From: Hormiphora californensis
Lineage: Eukaryota; Ctenophora; Tentaculata; Cydippida; Pleurobrachiidae
Reading direction: 5' to 3'
NCBI GenBank assembly: GCA_020137815.1
Contig: CM035355.1
Coordinates: 6,615,097 to 6,679,096, forward strand
Length of the DNA: 64,000 nt
Shown: piece after piece, positions 11,537-22,150 of the stretch
Numbering within the stretch: the first letter of the stretch is position 1
Layout of the letters: every line of letters starts with the position of its first letter
The notes under the pieces: generated by a model
Databases searched by the model: none
Seen by the model: only the letters and a program-made list of their open reading frames with translations
Told to the model about the DNA's origin: nothing
Program-made: the position numbers and the translations under genes

Positions 11537-14500
11537 ATGAGTGGTATAATGAGGAACAGCGTTCTCCTAGCCACCCTTCTAGCCCTTGTGGCTATCACTC
11601 AGGTAATGCCATTATCCATCGGGTTCAGGGTTTCAGGGTTAGGAGTATTAGGATAAGAAAGGGATATCTTCTAGGCGTTTTGTTCAATATAAACCAGTTA
11701 TATTTTGATTGATTTCATTGACAACTCCCTCCCTCCCACACATTGACAACTCCCTCCCTCCCACACATTGACAACTCCCTCCCTCCCACACATTGACAAC
11801 TCCCTCCCTCCCACACATTGACAACTCCCTCCCTCCCACACATTGACAACTCCCTCTCTCCCACACATTGACAACTCCCTCTCTCCCACACATTGACAAC
11901 TCCCTCCCTCCCACACATTGACAACTCCCTCTCTCCCACACATTGACAACTCCCTCCCTCCCACACATTGACAACTCCCTCCCTCCCACACATTGACAAC
12001 TCCCTCCCTCCCACACATTGACAACTCCCTCTCTCCCACACATTGACAACTCCCTCCCTCCCACACATTGACAACTCCCTCCCTCCCACACATTGACAAC
12101 TCCCTCCCTCCCACACATTGACAACTCCCTCCCTTCCACACATTGACAACTCCCTCCCTCCCACACATTGACAACTCCCTCCCTCCCACACATTGACAAC
12201 TCCCTCCCTCCCACACATTGACAACTCCCTCTCTCCCACACATTGACAACTCCCTCCCTCCCACACATTGACAACTCCCTCTCTCCCACACATTGACAAC
12301 TCCCTCCCTCCCACACATTGACAACTCCCTCTCTCCCACACATTGACAACTCCCTCCCTCCCACACATTGACAACTCCCTCCCTCCCACACATTGACAAC
12401 TCCCTCCCTCCCACACCTTGACAACTCCCTCCCTCCCACACCTTGACAACTCCCTCCCTTCCACACATTGACAACTCCCTCCCTCCCACACATTGACAAC
12501 TCCCTCTCTCCCACACCTTGACAACTCCCTCCCTCCCACACATTGACAACTCCCTCTCTCCCACACCTTGACAACTCCCTCCCTCCCACACATTGACAAC
12601 TCCCTCTCTCCCACACCTTGACAACTCCCTCCCTTCCACACAGACTAGCGGGTACAGATGTGATAGAACAGGATCGTAAGTTCAATATCGTCCAACATCT
12701 TTTGTAGCATGTTTGTTTGTTTTTATAGTTTGTAGCATATTTGGTTGTTTTTGTGTATTAGGTATAGGCTTTTTTGAATGTATTCAAAACTCGCCAGTAC
12801 AGTGTATTATAGTGTGCAACCCCAGCACGGTACTACTGCAGCAGATAGGGTAAACTATTGGTTTTGAGTTTTACAACAATTCATCTACCTAGTTAGATTT
12901 CTTTTACCCATGATGGAAAATCTGAAACCTGATGTCTCTCCTACCCCCAGCTCACAATGATGCCTTTGTAACACACCCCAGCACTACCCACGATCCCCTC
13001 TAATTCACAATCACCCCCCTGTGTTCTCTAGTTGCTCAGCGACAGACCAGTGCTGTAACGCATACACTCCCTGGAGCAAGTGCTGCCAGAACTCTGCTAA
13101 ATGCTGCTACCACCACCACTGGACAGCATGCTGCGGGCCACTAGATGAGTGCTGCTGGGGTGTCCATTACCGGGGAATAGCCTGCTGCCCACCCGGGTTT
13201 ACCTGTTGTGGTGTGGGAAGGAGACAGAGAAGAGCAGGGTGCTGTTGGATTACACCACTCTGGATCTGGTAGGAGGAGAGAGGGGATGGGATGGGGTTGG
13301 GGGAGGGTAGGTGGGGAGGGGTGGAGACAGAGAAGAGCAGGGTGCTGTTGGATTACACCACTCTGGATCTGGTAGGAGGAGGGAGGGGTGGGGAGGGGAT
13401 GGGGGAGGGTAGGTGGGGAGGGGTGGAGACAGAGAAGAGCCGGGTGCTGTTGGATTACACCACTATGGATCTGGTAGGAGGAGAGAGGGGTGGGGAGGGG
13501 ATGGGGTTGGGGAGGGTAGGTGGGGAGGGGTGGGGATAGTGGGAAGGGAGAGAGGACGTTGAAAGGAGGGTTGTGGTCTGGGGAGTAGGCCGTAGTGGTA
13601 GGTCAATAGATGGGTAAGTGCAAGTGGAAGGTTCAGGGTTGGGAGGGGGTTACTGGTTGGTGGAAAAGGGAGGTGCCCAATGGGTAATAATAATGCAGTG
13701 TTTTGAAGCAGCAAAAAGAACCCCTGTTTTGTACCCAGACAGACCACAGAAAACCAGCCATTATTTATCAGACACCCCAGCAGCGACAACATGGTGGCCC
13801 ACATCAGCAGTTGTGTCTACACAGTACACACTTATCAATCATCATGTACCATTTTATATAACAGAGATTCGGCAATCAGCTTCTAAACCCTCGATCCTAC
13901 TTCAGATGTCCCATGTATGAGGAGGGAAAGTGTTGTAACCCCCACTTATTCTACGGAGTCTGTTGCCCCCAATCCGGAACATGCTGCTACCACGGCCGGA
14001 AGAACCTGTGTTGCCAGCCCGGGGAACCGTGCTGCTGGAACAAGAGAAGGGACACTGTTATGTGCTGTAGGAAGGGTTTGGTGTGTTGTCCGGATAGGAA
14101 ACGAGGTTCTTGCTGCTTCAAAACACCCATTATACTTTGGTTAGTGGGAGAGGTTGGATGGGGATTGTGTTGTGGGTTAGTGGACCCTGGGTGACTGGCG
14201 ACGGGGGTGTTGTGGTTGGATGGCTGGAGCGAGGTGGGGGTGCAGTGTTGCTATCAGTATTTTAGTGGGGCCGGGGGACAGAGAAGGTGGTTGTTGGTTG
14301 AGTATTGAGAACGATCAACCCAACCTCCAATTTCCCCAATTCCCCATCTCCCCAGGATACTGCTAGGTTTGTGTGTCGGTGTGATTGTAGTCCTACTCCT
14401 GATATCAATCTACCAATGCGCTATGGAGGAGTATGCAGAATACCAGCATCAGAGAGAGTCTGGATCTTTGCCAAACGATAACCCTTGGTACTACTATGAT

Positions 14501-16709
14501 TATGGTAGGTGTAGTAATGAGTGTTTATGGTACGAAACTGAAATGTAGTAGAACTTAAAACTAGTCCCGATTTGAGACATCAGATATATCTTCTCTTGTT
14601 TCGTTACTGCGTTCCCAGCTCTGGCCTTTCCTTTGGTTTGTAAATACCAGCCAACTCTCATAATCTCAGCCAGTCTAAACAGATCTAACCAAACCTTTCC
14701 ATATTTCTCAGGCAGTACGATAAATCGAGATAGAGGTCCCGGTAGTGCCTCGACACGGAACCCACCGACCTATGAGCCACCACCCACCTATACAGACACA
14801 AGATCGCGTCCTGGTACTGCCAATAGTAGGGCTAGCACGAGAAATGGAGGGCGACCCAAACCACCAACACCCCAGAATAACGGTGGAACAAACCGGGTAG
14901 GTGAAGGGAAATATATCCGGGGGATTTTTATTTTGAATTTCCTTGTCCGGCTTGTTGAGTTATATTAGAGTGATCCATAATGATTTTCAATCGTCCCTTC
15001 TGAGTCCACATTGATACTGGGGACCAAAAAATTTTACAGAAGCGATCAGTTTGGACAATTTTGGAACCCATTGACTATGTTTGAAGTTCATAATGGTTTT
15101 ACGTAACCGGTGACGGACAGTTTCTGAAGTTCAGCTTTTTTGCGGTCTACATGCCCAAAAATCAGATCTCAATGTTAGCCTTGTAGAAGCCGTCAACAGA
15201 TACAGATCGACTCAGGGCTCCTTGTAGGGCTAGAATGACCTCTTTTGAGGATATTTGAGGAAAATCAAGTTCTTCCGATTTTCACCCTTGATTTTGTGGG
15301 CTATTTTTAGATTTCAGTCAAAAAGCGCTTTTTCCACTTTGAATTGCTGTCGCCCTGGATCTAGTCGGTCTTTTGTCAAGATTTAGCGCTCAAAATAAGA
15401 ATTAAACCATGCTCTAAATGATCCTTAAGTTTATTTATGGTTTTGAGTGTCTTTGAAGGTCTAAAATTGAAGTTGAAAAAAGTCGCCCAAAAACGGGCAA
15501 ATTTTTCTGGCTTTTGGGGCCATATTTTGAGCAATTATTAGCCCCCTACTCCAATCCCGCAACTTTTTCGGTCCAAATTTGGTTGTTTGCCATAACAACT
15601 GATAGAATGGACTACTTCATGTGCAAAATTGCCAAGTTAGACTGTTTTTCGCACGCCCCAAATGTAAAGGGAGGGTTAGAACATAACAAGTGCAAAATAG
15701 GTCATTTCCCAAAATTTTTGCTTCCATTTTGACAATTTTTTGGAAAGTGAGACGGTATTTTGGTCAACCACTTGGAAATGGGGTGTAGCCTTGAGAAAAA
15801 AGTTTACCAGGTCTTTACTAAGGATGTTAGGAGACCGAAATTGTGTCAGGAACAAGATCCTATAAAAATTTTATGGCCCCGATAAACATGAAGCAAAAAA
15901 ATCGCAATTGAAAATCATTATGGATCATTCTAATATTACTCAACAATGTCCGGCGAGGTGAACCAAATTCAATTTCACTTTATATACTTTATTTTACTTT
16001 ATTTTACTACCTTCAAGGTAGTACCTTGTTCCACGAACAAAGTTCAGTGTGTTTACCGGTCACCTAACCGCTTCCTATTATACCACATCGTAACCACTTT
16101 AACCACTTGCTAACCACTTCAACCGCAGACTGCGGCGGCTGTTAGTAGAACGGGCAGCGTGTATTTCAGCTCCCACGATGCAGATAGCGAATATGGGAGC
16201 GTACAGAGTGAACCCTTCTCCGCTCCCGCTCCAGGTACCAAACTGACCATATATGGGCATATCGACCAAGTAATACTGTTGTCATGGTAACAACTAATTC
16301 TCCCTACAGAGACCCTGTTTGCAGTACCTCGTCTGCAGAGGATGCTGTGCAGCACAGACGAGTGTCTGGTAGATGATGGATCATGTATACACTGTATGGA
16401 CAAGGTAAGATGATGATGTGATCTGACCCCAGACCACGTCCAATTAGGATCGGGGATCTTAGGATCCTGGTTGTGATGATAAGAGGGTTACCCCGATCTG
16501 GGAATTCTAACTAACTGTAACCGTTTCTATTCCCCCAGGAACCCACGGGAGACCTCCAAACCGACAACCAATCATTACCCGGGGAAGAAACAAACGACCA
16601 ATCATCTACGGAGTTAGAAGAACGAATAATAGACTCAGACACTGTCACAAATCATGCAAAACATAGGGCGGAACAAAACTCTATCCGCGTTCAATCGTCT
16701 TTCAACTAG
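11537..16709 (+). CDS. Single-pass membrane protein with alternative cysteine-pair ectodomains and PPxY tail (gene 2)
   Basis: Complete paralogue of gene 1. Exons: 11537-11602 (signal peptide, MRNSVLLATLLALVAITQ), 12644-12675 (32-bp microexon), then either 13032-13268 (A) or 13906-14139 (B), then 14356-14504 (membrane helix ILLGLCVGVIVVLLLIS), 14712-14896, 16129-16234, 16310-16404 and 16539-16709 (TAG). Total coding length is 1,041 nt with A or 1,038 with B, both divisible by three, giving 346 or 345 residues. The tail carries two PPTY motifs like gene 1, then Ser/Thr-rich and acidic sequence. The two genes are head-to-tail, 219 bp apart, so they look like a tandem duplication. Several introns contain tandem arrays that touch the splice sites. 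Role unknown; WW-domain partners are predicted from the PPxY motifs. Confidence 0.85.
11718..12643. repeat. 25-bp minisatellite ending at a 3' splice site
   Basis: About 37 copies of a 25-bp unit that includes TTGACAACTCCCTC and CCCACACA, with C/T variants at a few positions. The last unit reads CTTCCACACAG and supplies the acceptor AG (12,642-12,643) of the 32-bp microexon. The whole array is therefore a reiterated polypyrimidine/acceptor region. The long Cys/Gly frames on the minus strand are artefacts of the repeat. Confidence 0.93.
13032..13268 (+). other. Alternative ectodomain exon A of gene 2
   Basis: A 237-bp exon, phase 2 at both ends. It encodes one Cys plus eight CC pairs spaced 8, 5, 7, 5, 9, 5 and 10, then WITPLWI and the split Trp codon that enters the membrane helix. 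It ends in TG; the next common exon starts with G. The acceptor is CTCTAG and the donor GTAGGA. It is equivalent to exon B in size, phase and cysteine pattern. Confidence 0.85.
13215..13530. repeat. Tandem copies of the exon A 3' end with its splice donor
   Basis: Three copies at a period of 102-103 bp. Each contains the last ~50 bases of exon A (GAGACAGAGAAGAGC ... GATCTG) and the donor GGTAGGAGGAG. Donor GT positions are 13,269, 13,372 and 13,474. Only the first is needed for the gene. Use of the second would add 103 nt and shift the frame. Confidence 0.9.
13906..14139 (+). other. Alternative ectodomain exon B of gene 2
   Basis: A 234-bp exon, phase 2 at both ends. It encodes one Cys plus eight CC pairs spaced 8, 5, 7, 5, 9, 5 and 7, then FKTPIIL and the split Trp codon. 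The acceptor is CTACTTCAG and the donor GTTAGT. It starts with A, so joining it to the TG end of exon A would make TGA. No separate signal-peptide exon lies between A and B, which argues that B belongs to gene 2 and is not a third gene. Confidence 0.82.
14946..15952. mobile_element. ~1-kb inverted-repeat DNA element in an intron of gene 2
   Basis: The termini match over about 45 bp in inverted orientation (left includes AGTGATCCATAATGATTTTC, right its complement with a few changes). No transposase frame. It occupies most of the 14,897-16,128 intron. The interior includes a piece of a dispersed repeat (near 15,663-15,690) also seen at 19,722-19,778 and 36,870-36,936. Confidence 0.75.
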
Positions 16710-17862
16710 TCGAGCTCACACCGGAGAGAATTTGAAATTTTGTCTCAAATCTGATCGGTCCAACAAGATATTGTTTGAGAAGAATGGCCCTTCAATCAAA
16801 CATTGTCCAAGATGTGGCATAACTCTTCAAGAGGAAAGGAGGTTGAAATCGTCATCATCAGAGAGCGCTAGATCTGATATCAGTGAGAGGTGATCCGCTC
16901 CTAGTCCTCGACCGAGACTTTCTGATAAACCTGTGGGAAATGGGAGATTAGCATTGTCAGAATTGTCATTGAGATTGTTTTTTTTTTCAGCCAAAACAAT
17001 TAGAAACGAGTTAATTATAAACGAGTCACCAGGAAGGGTATACAGCACTCTAACTTACTAATATTTTTGTCCTGTTTGTAAGTGGACGAAGTTGAAATGT
17101 CCACTGTGTCCTCAACACCAGACAACAAACTCAAATCATCCGAAACTGAAAATTAGAATCGTTTTTGATGTTGTTTTATACACTCTGGAGGAGCAAGGCT
17201 GTTTGGCTCAATTTAATATGTGATGCTTTGTTTCTTTCTGTACATATTTCATGTTTCATGTTTACCGAATGATAAGTTATTATCGTGGTGTGGAAGTGCT
17301 TTGTTTTTAGTTTGTCTGAATTGGTCGGGGAAGTAACTGGAACCTCTTGTTCCCGTGCTGTCCCTCAAACCTGAACGGGAGAGGGTGAGTTTGAGATAAA
17401 GGGGGAGTTTGATAAATATATCATCGACAGAAATAGAGAGATGGTAACATGGAGTAGAGAGATTCGAGAATCGAACAAATCTTACTTGCGGGAGTAATAG
17501 AATCAACACGGTGAGGGGTTGAGTTAGCAGTCCGTTCAAGAGAGCTTAACCTCCCATCCAAATCTGATAAACTAGACCTGGAAAATAGTTGTGATTTGAA
17601 ATTGGGGAAGTTTCAAATTTGGGCCGATATCGGAGCGATTGTTCCACGCTGGATTGAAATGTTGCGTTTCTGCCCAACCCACTGCTGACAAGTCAACTTT
17701 TCATAATAAGTCGCGCGGCGCGCCTCCCAGCAAACACAATTTAACTGTGAGCGAGCACACACTGCATCAGTGAGCGAAACAGAGAAAGAGGACCCAAATC
17801 TCTCTCGTATGGGGTGCATGAATTAGTGGGGGTCACAACAATGCACTTCCGTGTGTATGTAC
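16710..17862. other. 3' flank of gene 2, no further gene assigned
   Basis: A frame out of phase with the last exon of gene 2 runs to 16,893 and encodes HCPRCGITLQEERR and a Ser-rich end. It could be coding only if the last exon were frameshifted, so I leave it unassigned. The remainder is AT-rich without splice-supported exons. Confidence 0.35.
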
Positions 17863-18040
17863 CTTAGAACAGGGAGATGAGCACAGTGGTCGCTAACTGA
17901 TTGTAGTTGAGAGGACACAGAGCGATGTTGTAGTCGGACTGTTTCAGAAAAGTGACTCGCCTCGCTGCCCAGTCTCTGGCATTTTCGTAGACATTCCTTG
18001 CAGTCAGTCACCACACTTTTTACCATCAGCTCCACCTTCA
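17863..18040 (-). CDS. Isolated coding exon, coiled-coil-like protein
   Basis: A 178-bp exon on the minus strand with acceptor CTCTCTCAG, donor GTACAT and phases 1 in, 2 out. It encodes [20 protein letters not shown] and continues with a helix-prone Ser/Gln/Leu sequence. The acceptor is immediately preceded (in minus orientation) by a ~160-bp CT tract. Its gene is unclear: the coiled-coil gene upstream already ends at 18,984, so this is either an alternative 3' exon of that gene or part of another gene. Confidence 0.45.
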
Positions 18041-18056
18041 CTGAGAGAGGTGGAGA

Positions 18057-18225
<169 letters not shown>

Positions 18226-18350
18226 TTAGGAAAGGGATAATGTTGCCATAGCAACGGGGAGGCGTGTGTGATAGCAATAAAACATCCACGTAGAAGACCC
18301 CCATATTCTCTTTATTTGCTTCCTCGTTCTCTCTCCCTCTCCCCCTCTTT

Positions 18351-18351
<1 letters not shown>

Positions 18352-18399
<48 letters not shown>

Positions 18400-18434
18400 T
18401 CTCTCTCCCCTTTCTCTCTCTCTCTCTCTCTCTC
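18352..18434. repeat. (CT)n microsatellite
   Basis: CT-rich tract with short interruptions, in the opposite orientation to the GA tract 130 bp away. Confidence 0.9.
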
Positions 18435-18441
18435 ACCCCAC

Positions 18442-18666
18442 CAATATGAAGCAATCAAAGTTGTCCCCCTTCTCGCTATATTTCAAGGCATGGGAACGGT
18501 AGTTACAGTGCTGACTGCTAGTCATTGGGAAGACGAGAAGGTCCTTAAAGAATTGTTAGAATTGTTAGACTCCCTAATTATGGGGAGATCGAGATTCTCT
18601 GATTCTAGGATAAATCGATATGTACAACAAGGGAGGGAGCTGGAAGGCCTACTGAACAAAGGATAA
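18442..18666 (+). CDS. Possible terminal exon, unknown protein
   Basis: An open frame after the CT tract encodes YEAIKVVPLLAIFQGMGTVV, then a charged helical stretch (EDEKVLKELLELLDSL) and ends ELEGLLNKG before TAA. Composition looks protein-like and unlike the repeats around it. There is no confident acceptor and no upstream exon on this strand, so it is a weak candidate. Confidence 0.3.
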   Translation, partial: QYEAIKVVPLLAIFQGMGTVVTVLTASHWEDEKVLKELLELLDSLIMGRSRFSDSRINRYVQQGRELEGLLNKG

Positions 18667-18726
18667 TACCTTCGCAATAAGAATTGGGTTCAATAATTTT
18701 ATTGTTGGACAAAAAAAACAACTTAC

Positions 18727-18916
18727 TCATTCTATTTCTCATGTTATCAACATCGTTTTTCAATTCCTGAAAATCCTGTGCCTGTTTCATTCTCGCACTA
18801 TCGAGATCCTTCCTTAGAGCTGTTACTTCCTTTTCGCATGCACCTCCCGCAGAATGAGCCTCCTGCTACCTCAGCTTTGAGAGATCTCATCTCAGTCCCA
18901 ATATCTCCCTCTTGAA
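18727..18916 (-). pseudogene. Coiled-coil exon with an apparent frameshift
   Basis: Minus-strand segment with a TGTAG acceptor and a GTAAG donor. The first half reads as GDIGTEMRSLKAEVAGG in one frame. The second half reads as KEVTALRKDLDSARMKQAQD in another. Both halves are good coiled-coil sequence, so a small indel near 18,840-18,870 seems to separate them. It could be an alternative downstream exon of the coiled-coil gene or a decayed exon. Confidence 0.35.
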
Positions 18917-18983
18917 CTACAGAAAATAGGAAAATATGAGAGGTGTTTCTAGGAAATTAATTGGGTGGTTCCCTGTTTGGGAG

Positions 18984-20237
18984 TTAAATTTGACTTGAAA
19001 TAATATCGAGGACTTGCTGCAGTTTACTAACGATTTCAAGGGATGTTGATGAGATGGCGGATGGCTCTCGTTTTCTGTTTGATATCGTTTGTTTCTTCAG
19101 CAGAGAAACCTGAACAGAGAAGGAGTAATAGTAATGGAGTAATATCGGCAGAAATGAAAACAGGTTGATGCTGCAACAGCAACCCCATCTCACATCTGGA
19201 TCAAGAGAATCATGACAGGAATACCACATTACCCCCAGACATCTATACCAACTTATTCTAATTCTTTCTGTCAGGCCAACACAATGCCTGACCACAGTTC
19301 TCACGCAGAATTGGGTCAGGCTAATGCTCTGACATAATTCTCTACTGACCTGGTGTTTGAGAGATTTAGCTTCCTGTTCGTATTGTGTGTTAGACTGTTG
19401 CAGCAGAGTAACCTGTTTCCTCAGCTTATCTAGTTCATCGCCTTGTTTCCATAGCTGAAATAAAATCAGTTTATTTTGGGATACAATAACCAATTACCTC
19501 TACTAAGTAATGGTGAATGGGGGGGGGGGAAGTAACCGATAATGCGGAATGTATGAGGCAGTGGTAAATGGGGGGTGTGGAGGTAACCCAGGGTAATTCA
19601 TACACGGACACAGTGTGAGGCGACTCAAGGTAATCCAGGATGTTGGCAATTGGTAGTTGTACCAGGTTAAGTGTAAACCCATACAATGTACGACGTACAT
19701 TGTACGTTGCACATGTGATGTTCTAACCCTCCCTTTACATTTGCGGGCGGGGCACACTAAAGACGGTCTAGCTAGGCAATGTGCACTACCTCTGTTCTGT
19801 TGCTGGGAGAGTTAGCAGGTTTATAAGAGTCCACTGGGTTAATCCCAACAGCTCCAACAGCTAGGTAGTTATCATACTTGGTAGCTGATTTGGTTTTTTC
19901 TTCATGGTACCTCTTCTGTAATTTTTCTGAAGGAATTGAAAACAATTTTTAGTTTTTAAGTTAAATTCCAGAGACAAGCAAGGGAAATGGTGTGTTCTAT
20001 TGGTAGTGCAGTGAGAGGCGCTGTACCGTGCGATAGTATCTACAGTAATTTGATTGAAAAGATCTTTTCTCTCTCTTTACAAACTCTCTTTTCTCAGTCT
20101 CTTCCTCTCTTCCTCTCTCTCTAACTCTCTCTTCCTCTCTCCTTTTACAAACCTGGAGTGGACTTCTTTCGTAGCTGTGCCAAGTTCCTCTCTGTTTCCC
20201 TGACAACGGCATCGAATCTATCTTCCCAGCTGCTCAT
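18984..20237 (-). CDS. 150-residue coiled-coil protein, unknown function
   Basis: Four exons: 20237-20153 (ATG), 19926-19790, 19454-19350 and 19109-18984 (TAA). The phases (1, 0, 0) agree and the total is 453 nt. The protein starts MSSWEDRFDAVVRETERNLA, contains a basic segment (KLQKRYHEEKTKSATKYDNY), a linker rich in Pro and Ser, then heptad-like sequence (LDKLRKQVTLLQQSN) and ends LQQVLDIISSQI. No signal peptide or membrane helix. I do not recognise the family; centrosomal or ciliary coiled-coil proteins often look like this. Two further minus-strand exon candidates lie downstream and may be alternative 3' exons. The upstream neighbour on the same strand encodes a dimerisation-domain protein. 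Confidence 0.65.
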
Positions 20238-20485
20238 CCCTCTCTTGCATGCTAAAATTCCAATCAGACAAATTGCAATTAATTACAACACATTAAAAAG
20301 TACAAGATATATCTTAGAGACCGGGCTGTACAAAAAATCGATGAAATACAGAAAGAATTCATAGACATGTTTGACGTTAGCAAAAAAGTATTGGCTGACA
20401 GAAAAAGGGGTATCAGGTGAAATTCAGTACGCACACATATTTTAGTTGTCAACGTCAGGGCACTCTGTAACTACTCACTAACAAA

Positions 20486-20786
20486 CAGGGGTGTAGGAAT
20501 GATTTTTCAAGTGAGGGGGCGAAGTCACGTGACCAATTACAGCGCTGGTCAGCGCCCAAGAAAATTTTTTGTGAGCAAGATTTAGCCACCTATTCCATTG
20601 CATTTACTATACATCGGGCGGAGCGACAGCGGAGCCCGAGAAAATTTTTAGGGTTTTGAGCCAAAAAGTCATGATTTCGTCATTTGGGAGTGAGTGTTGA
20701 CTGTTGGCGACAAAAGTGAGGGGGCGAACCTGGCCAAAAGTGGGGGGGCGGCCGCCCCCCTCGCCCCCCCTATTCCTACACCCCTG
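20486..20786. mobile_element. hAT-type MITE, 301 bp
   Basis: Termini CAGGGGTGTAGGAAT and ATTCCTACACCCCTG are perfect inverted repeats. They are flanked by an exact 8-bp duplication CTAACAAA (20,478-20,485 and 20,787-20,794), as for hAT elements. The GC-rich interior holds long G and C runs and no transposase. It sits between two minus-strand genes. Confidence 0.93.
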
Positions 20787-20892
20787 CTAACAAAATATTC
20801 AACTCAATACCCAGATATATATGAGAGAGTGTGTATACTGGAAGTGTTTCATATAACTTTGAATGATAGAATCCTAGGTTGACGATTGGTGT

Positions 20893-21309
20893 TTAGCTTT
20901 GAATACTGCTTCCACTCTTAGCACCAGGATGATCGTCAGTTAGGTCAGAAACAGTGACGTGCAAATCAACATCATCTTGATCATCAAATGCCTCTATGTG
21001 ATCTATCACTTCAATCGGGTTCTGTGGGTGAATTGTGAAGTATGAGATGATAAACATTGGGAGATGGTGTGACGCTACATCAGCAATAACAGGTGAAAAT
21101 AAGTTTAAAATTACCTCTCCGGTTGTGTCTCTTAGTCTCACTAGCGTGTTCAAGTAGTTGGCAAGAAAATCAAGTATTTCCTGTCTATCCAATACTTTCT
21201 CAGGGTCAGCGAGACTAGTCTGTTCTTTTAGAAGGGCTCGATTGATGTCCTTCAACAGATTTTTCATATAATCAGGAACCTTAATTGTGGACACTGTTGA
21301 TGAATCCAT
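20893..21309 (-). CDS. RIIa-like dimerisation-domain protein, 107 residues
   Basis: Two exons: 21309-21115 (ATG, 65 codons) and 21021-20893 (TAA), joined in phase 0. The N-terminal half reads KVPDYMKNLLKDINRALLKE followed by EILDFLANYLNTLVRLRD. This matches the helix-loop-helix form of RIIa/Dpy-30-type docking domains found in PKA regulatory subunits, ropporins and radial-spoke proteins. The C-terminal half is acidic (EAFDDQDDVDLHVTVSDLTDD). Such proteins usually bind amphipathic helices of A-kinase-anchoring-type partners, often in cilia or sperm tails. That role here is inference from the fold only. The domain call is moderate because the match is by eye. Confidence 0.6.
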   Translation of the reverse strand: MDSSTVSTIKVPDYMKNLLKDINRALLKEQTSLADPEKVLDRQEILDFLANYLNTLVRLRDTTGEVILNLFSPVIADVASHHLPMFIISYFTIHPQNPIEVIDHIEAFDDQDDVDLHVTVSDLTDDHPGAKSGSSIQS

Positions 21310-21756
21310 GGCTATGAGTGATTCTGTGTTGTGAAAGTGTATTTCTGTGAAATTTAATATCAATATCAGCATCAAAACTTATAAACAAGCAATCCCCGGC
21401 ACCGGCCAACGGGGTCCGAGAAAGGAGCTGGGACTTTGGAGTCAAGCCCAGTGTACCCGACATCCAGGAATCGCCAGGGACCATGAGGCATGACAGCCAC
21501 GGTTTAAGCAGGACTTATTGCAAAAGGGCGGAGCCCCCGCGATGTTTTTAACCATCTGAGAGCGCCTGAAAATCGACATTTTTCCGTTGGCATACGTTGC
21601 AGGCCCCTTATAATATATATAATTGCGGGGGTGCGCGCATGAGGGGGCTGCAGCGCATTCCAAATTTTTCCGAGTCAAGAAAGTTTTTTAAACACAAAAT
21701 TTGAGCTCAGAAAGATTTTCATTTAAATTACGTCGCGCGGCACGGAAGCCCAGAAC
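21310..21756. other. Promoter side of the RIIa-like gene, no other gene
   Basis: GC-mixed sequence with dispersed-repeat character near 21,490-21,700. No gene supported. Confidence 0.4.
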
Positions 21757-21760
21757 TTAA

Positions 21761-22150
21761 GGGTACACCTGGCGTTTTTCATCATCGAGTGCCCAACCAA
21801 ATGACTTCACCAGGGTTTAGGCCATACAAAATGGACCTCAAATATACAATTTTAGCCCTAAAGTCGAATTCGTATTTTTGCTACAGCCTATTTTCAAAGT
21901 GGCGTTTTTTCAATTTTTGTTGGAATTTTTAACCTCGGGACCACTTTTTTTGAGATAGAAACATTAAATTCTTGGAATTTGAAGAGAATATAAAGGAGAA
22001 TAAGCCCAAAGAAGGATTTTTGAAATGGAGCTTATTTCTGGCCATGAGAACGGTTTACTTTTTTGCGTCTTTGACACGCTGGCTGAGAATGTTCCCATGC
22101 TTCATTAGAGATGAAAATCTGGAAATAGTTGCTCAAAACGATTATCTATG
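21761..22150 (+). mobile_element. Fold-back element family, single arm (copy at 21.8 kb)
   Basis: Starts at TTAA (21,757-21,760) with GGGTACACCTGGCGTTTTTC and follows the left arm of the 42.6-kb fold-back element for about 390 bp. It then diverges into a segment with GACGCGCA motifs. The opposite arm is absent. Confidence 0.85.

Noticed and set aside
11684-12685. Three minus-strand frames of over 300 residues with Cys/Gly/Val repeats
   Set aside because: The 25-bp unit is open in three frames, so all are open by periodicity. The plus-strand gene explains the array as intron sequence.
16654-16893. Separate small gene with a CxxC motif
   Set aside because: Overlaps the last exon of gene 2 in another frame and has no promoter or splice evidence. 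A frameshift in gene 2 cannot be excluded, so it is mentioned but not called.
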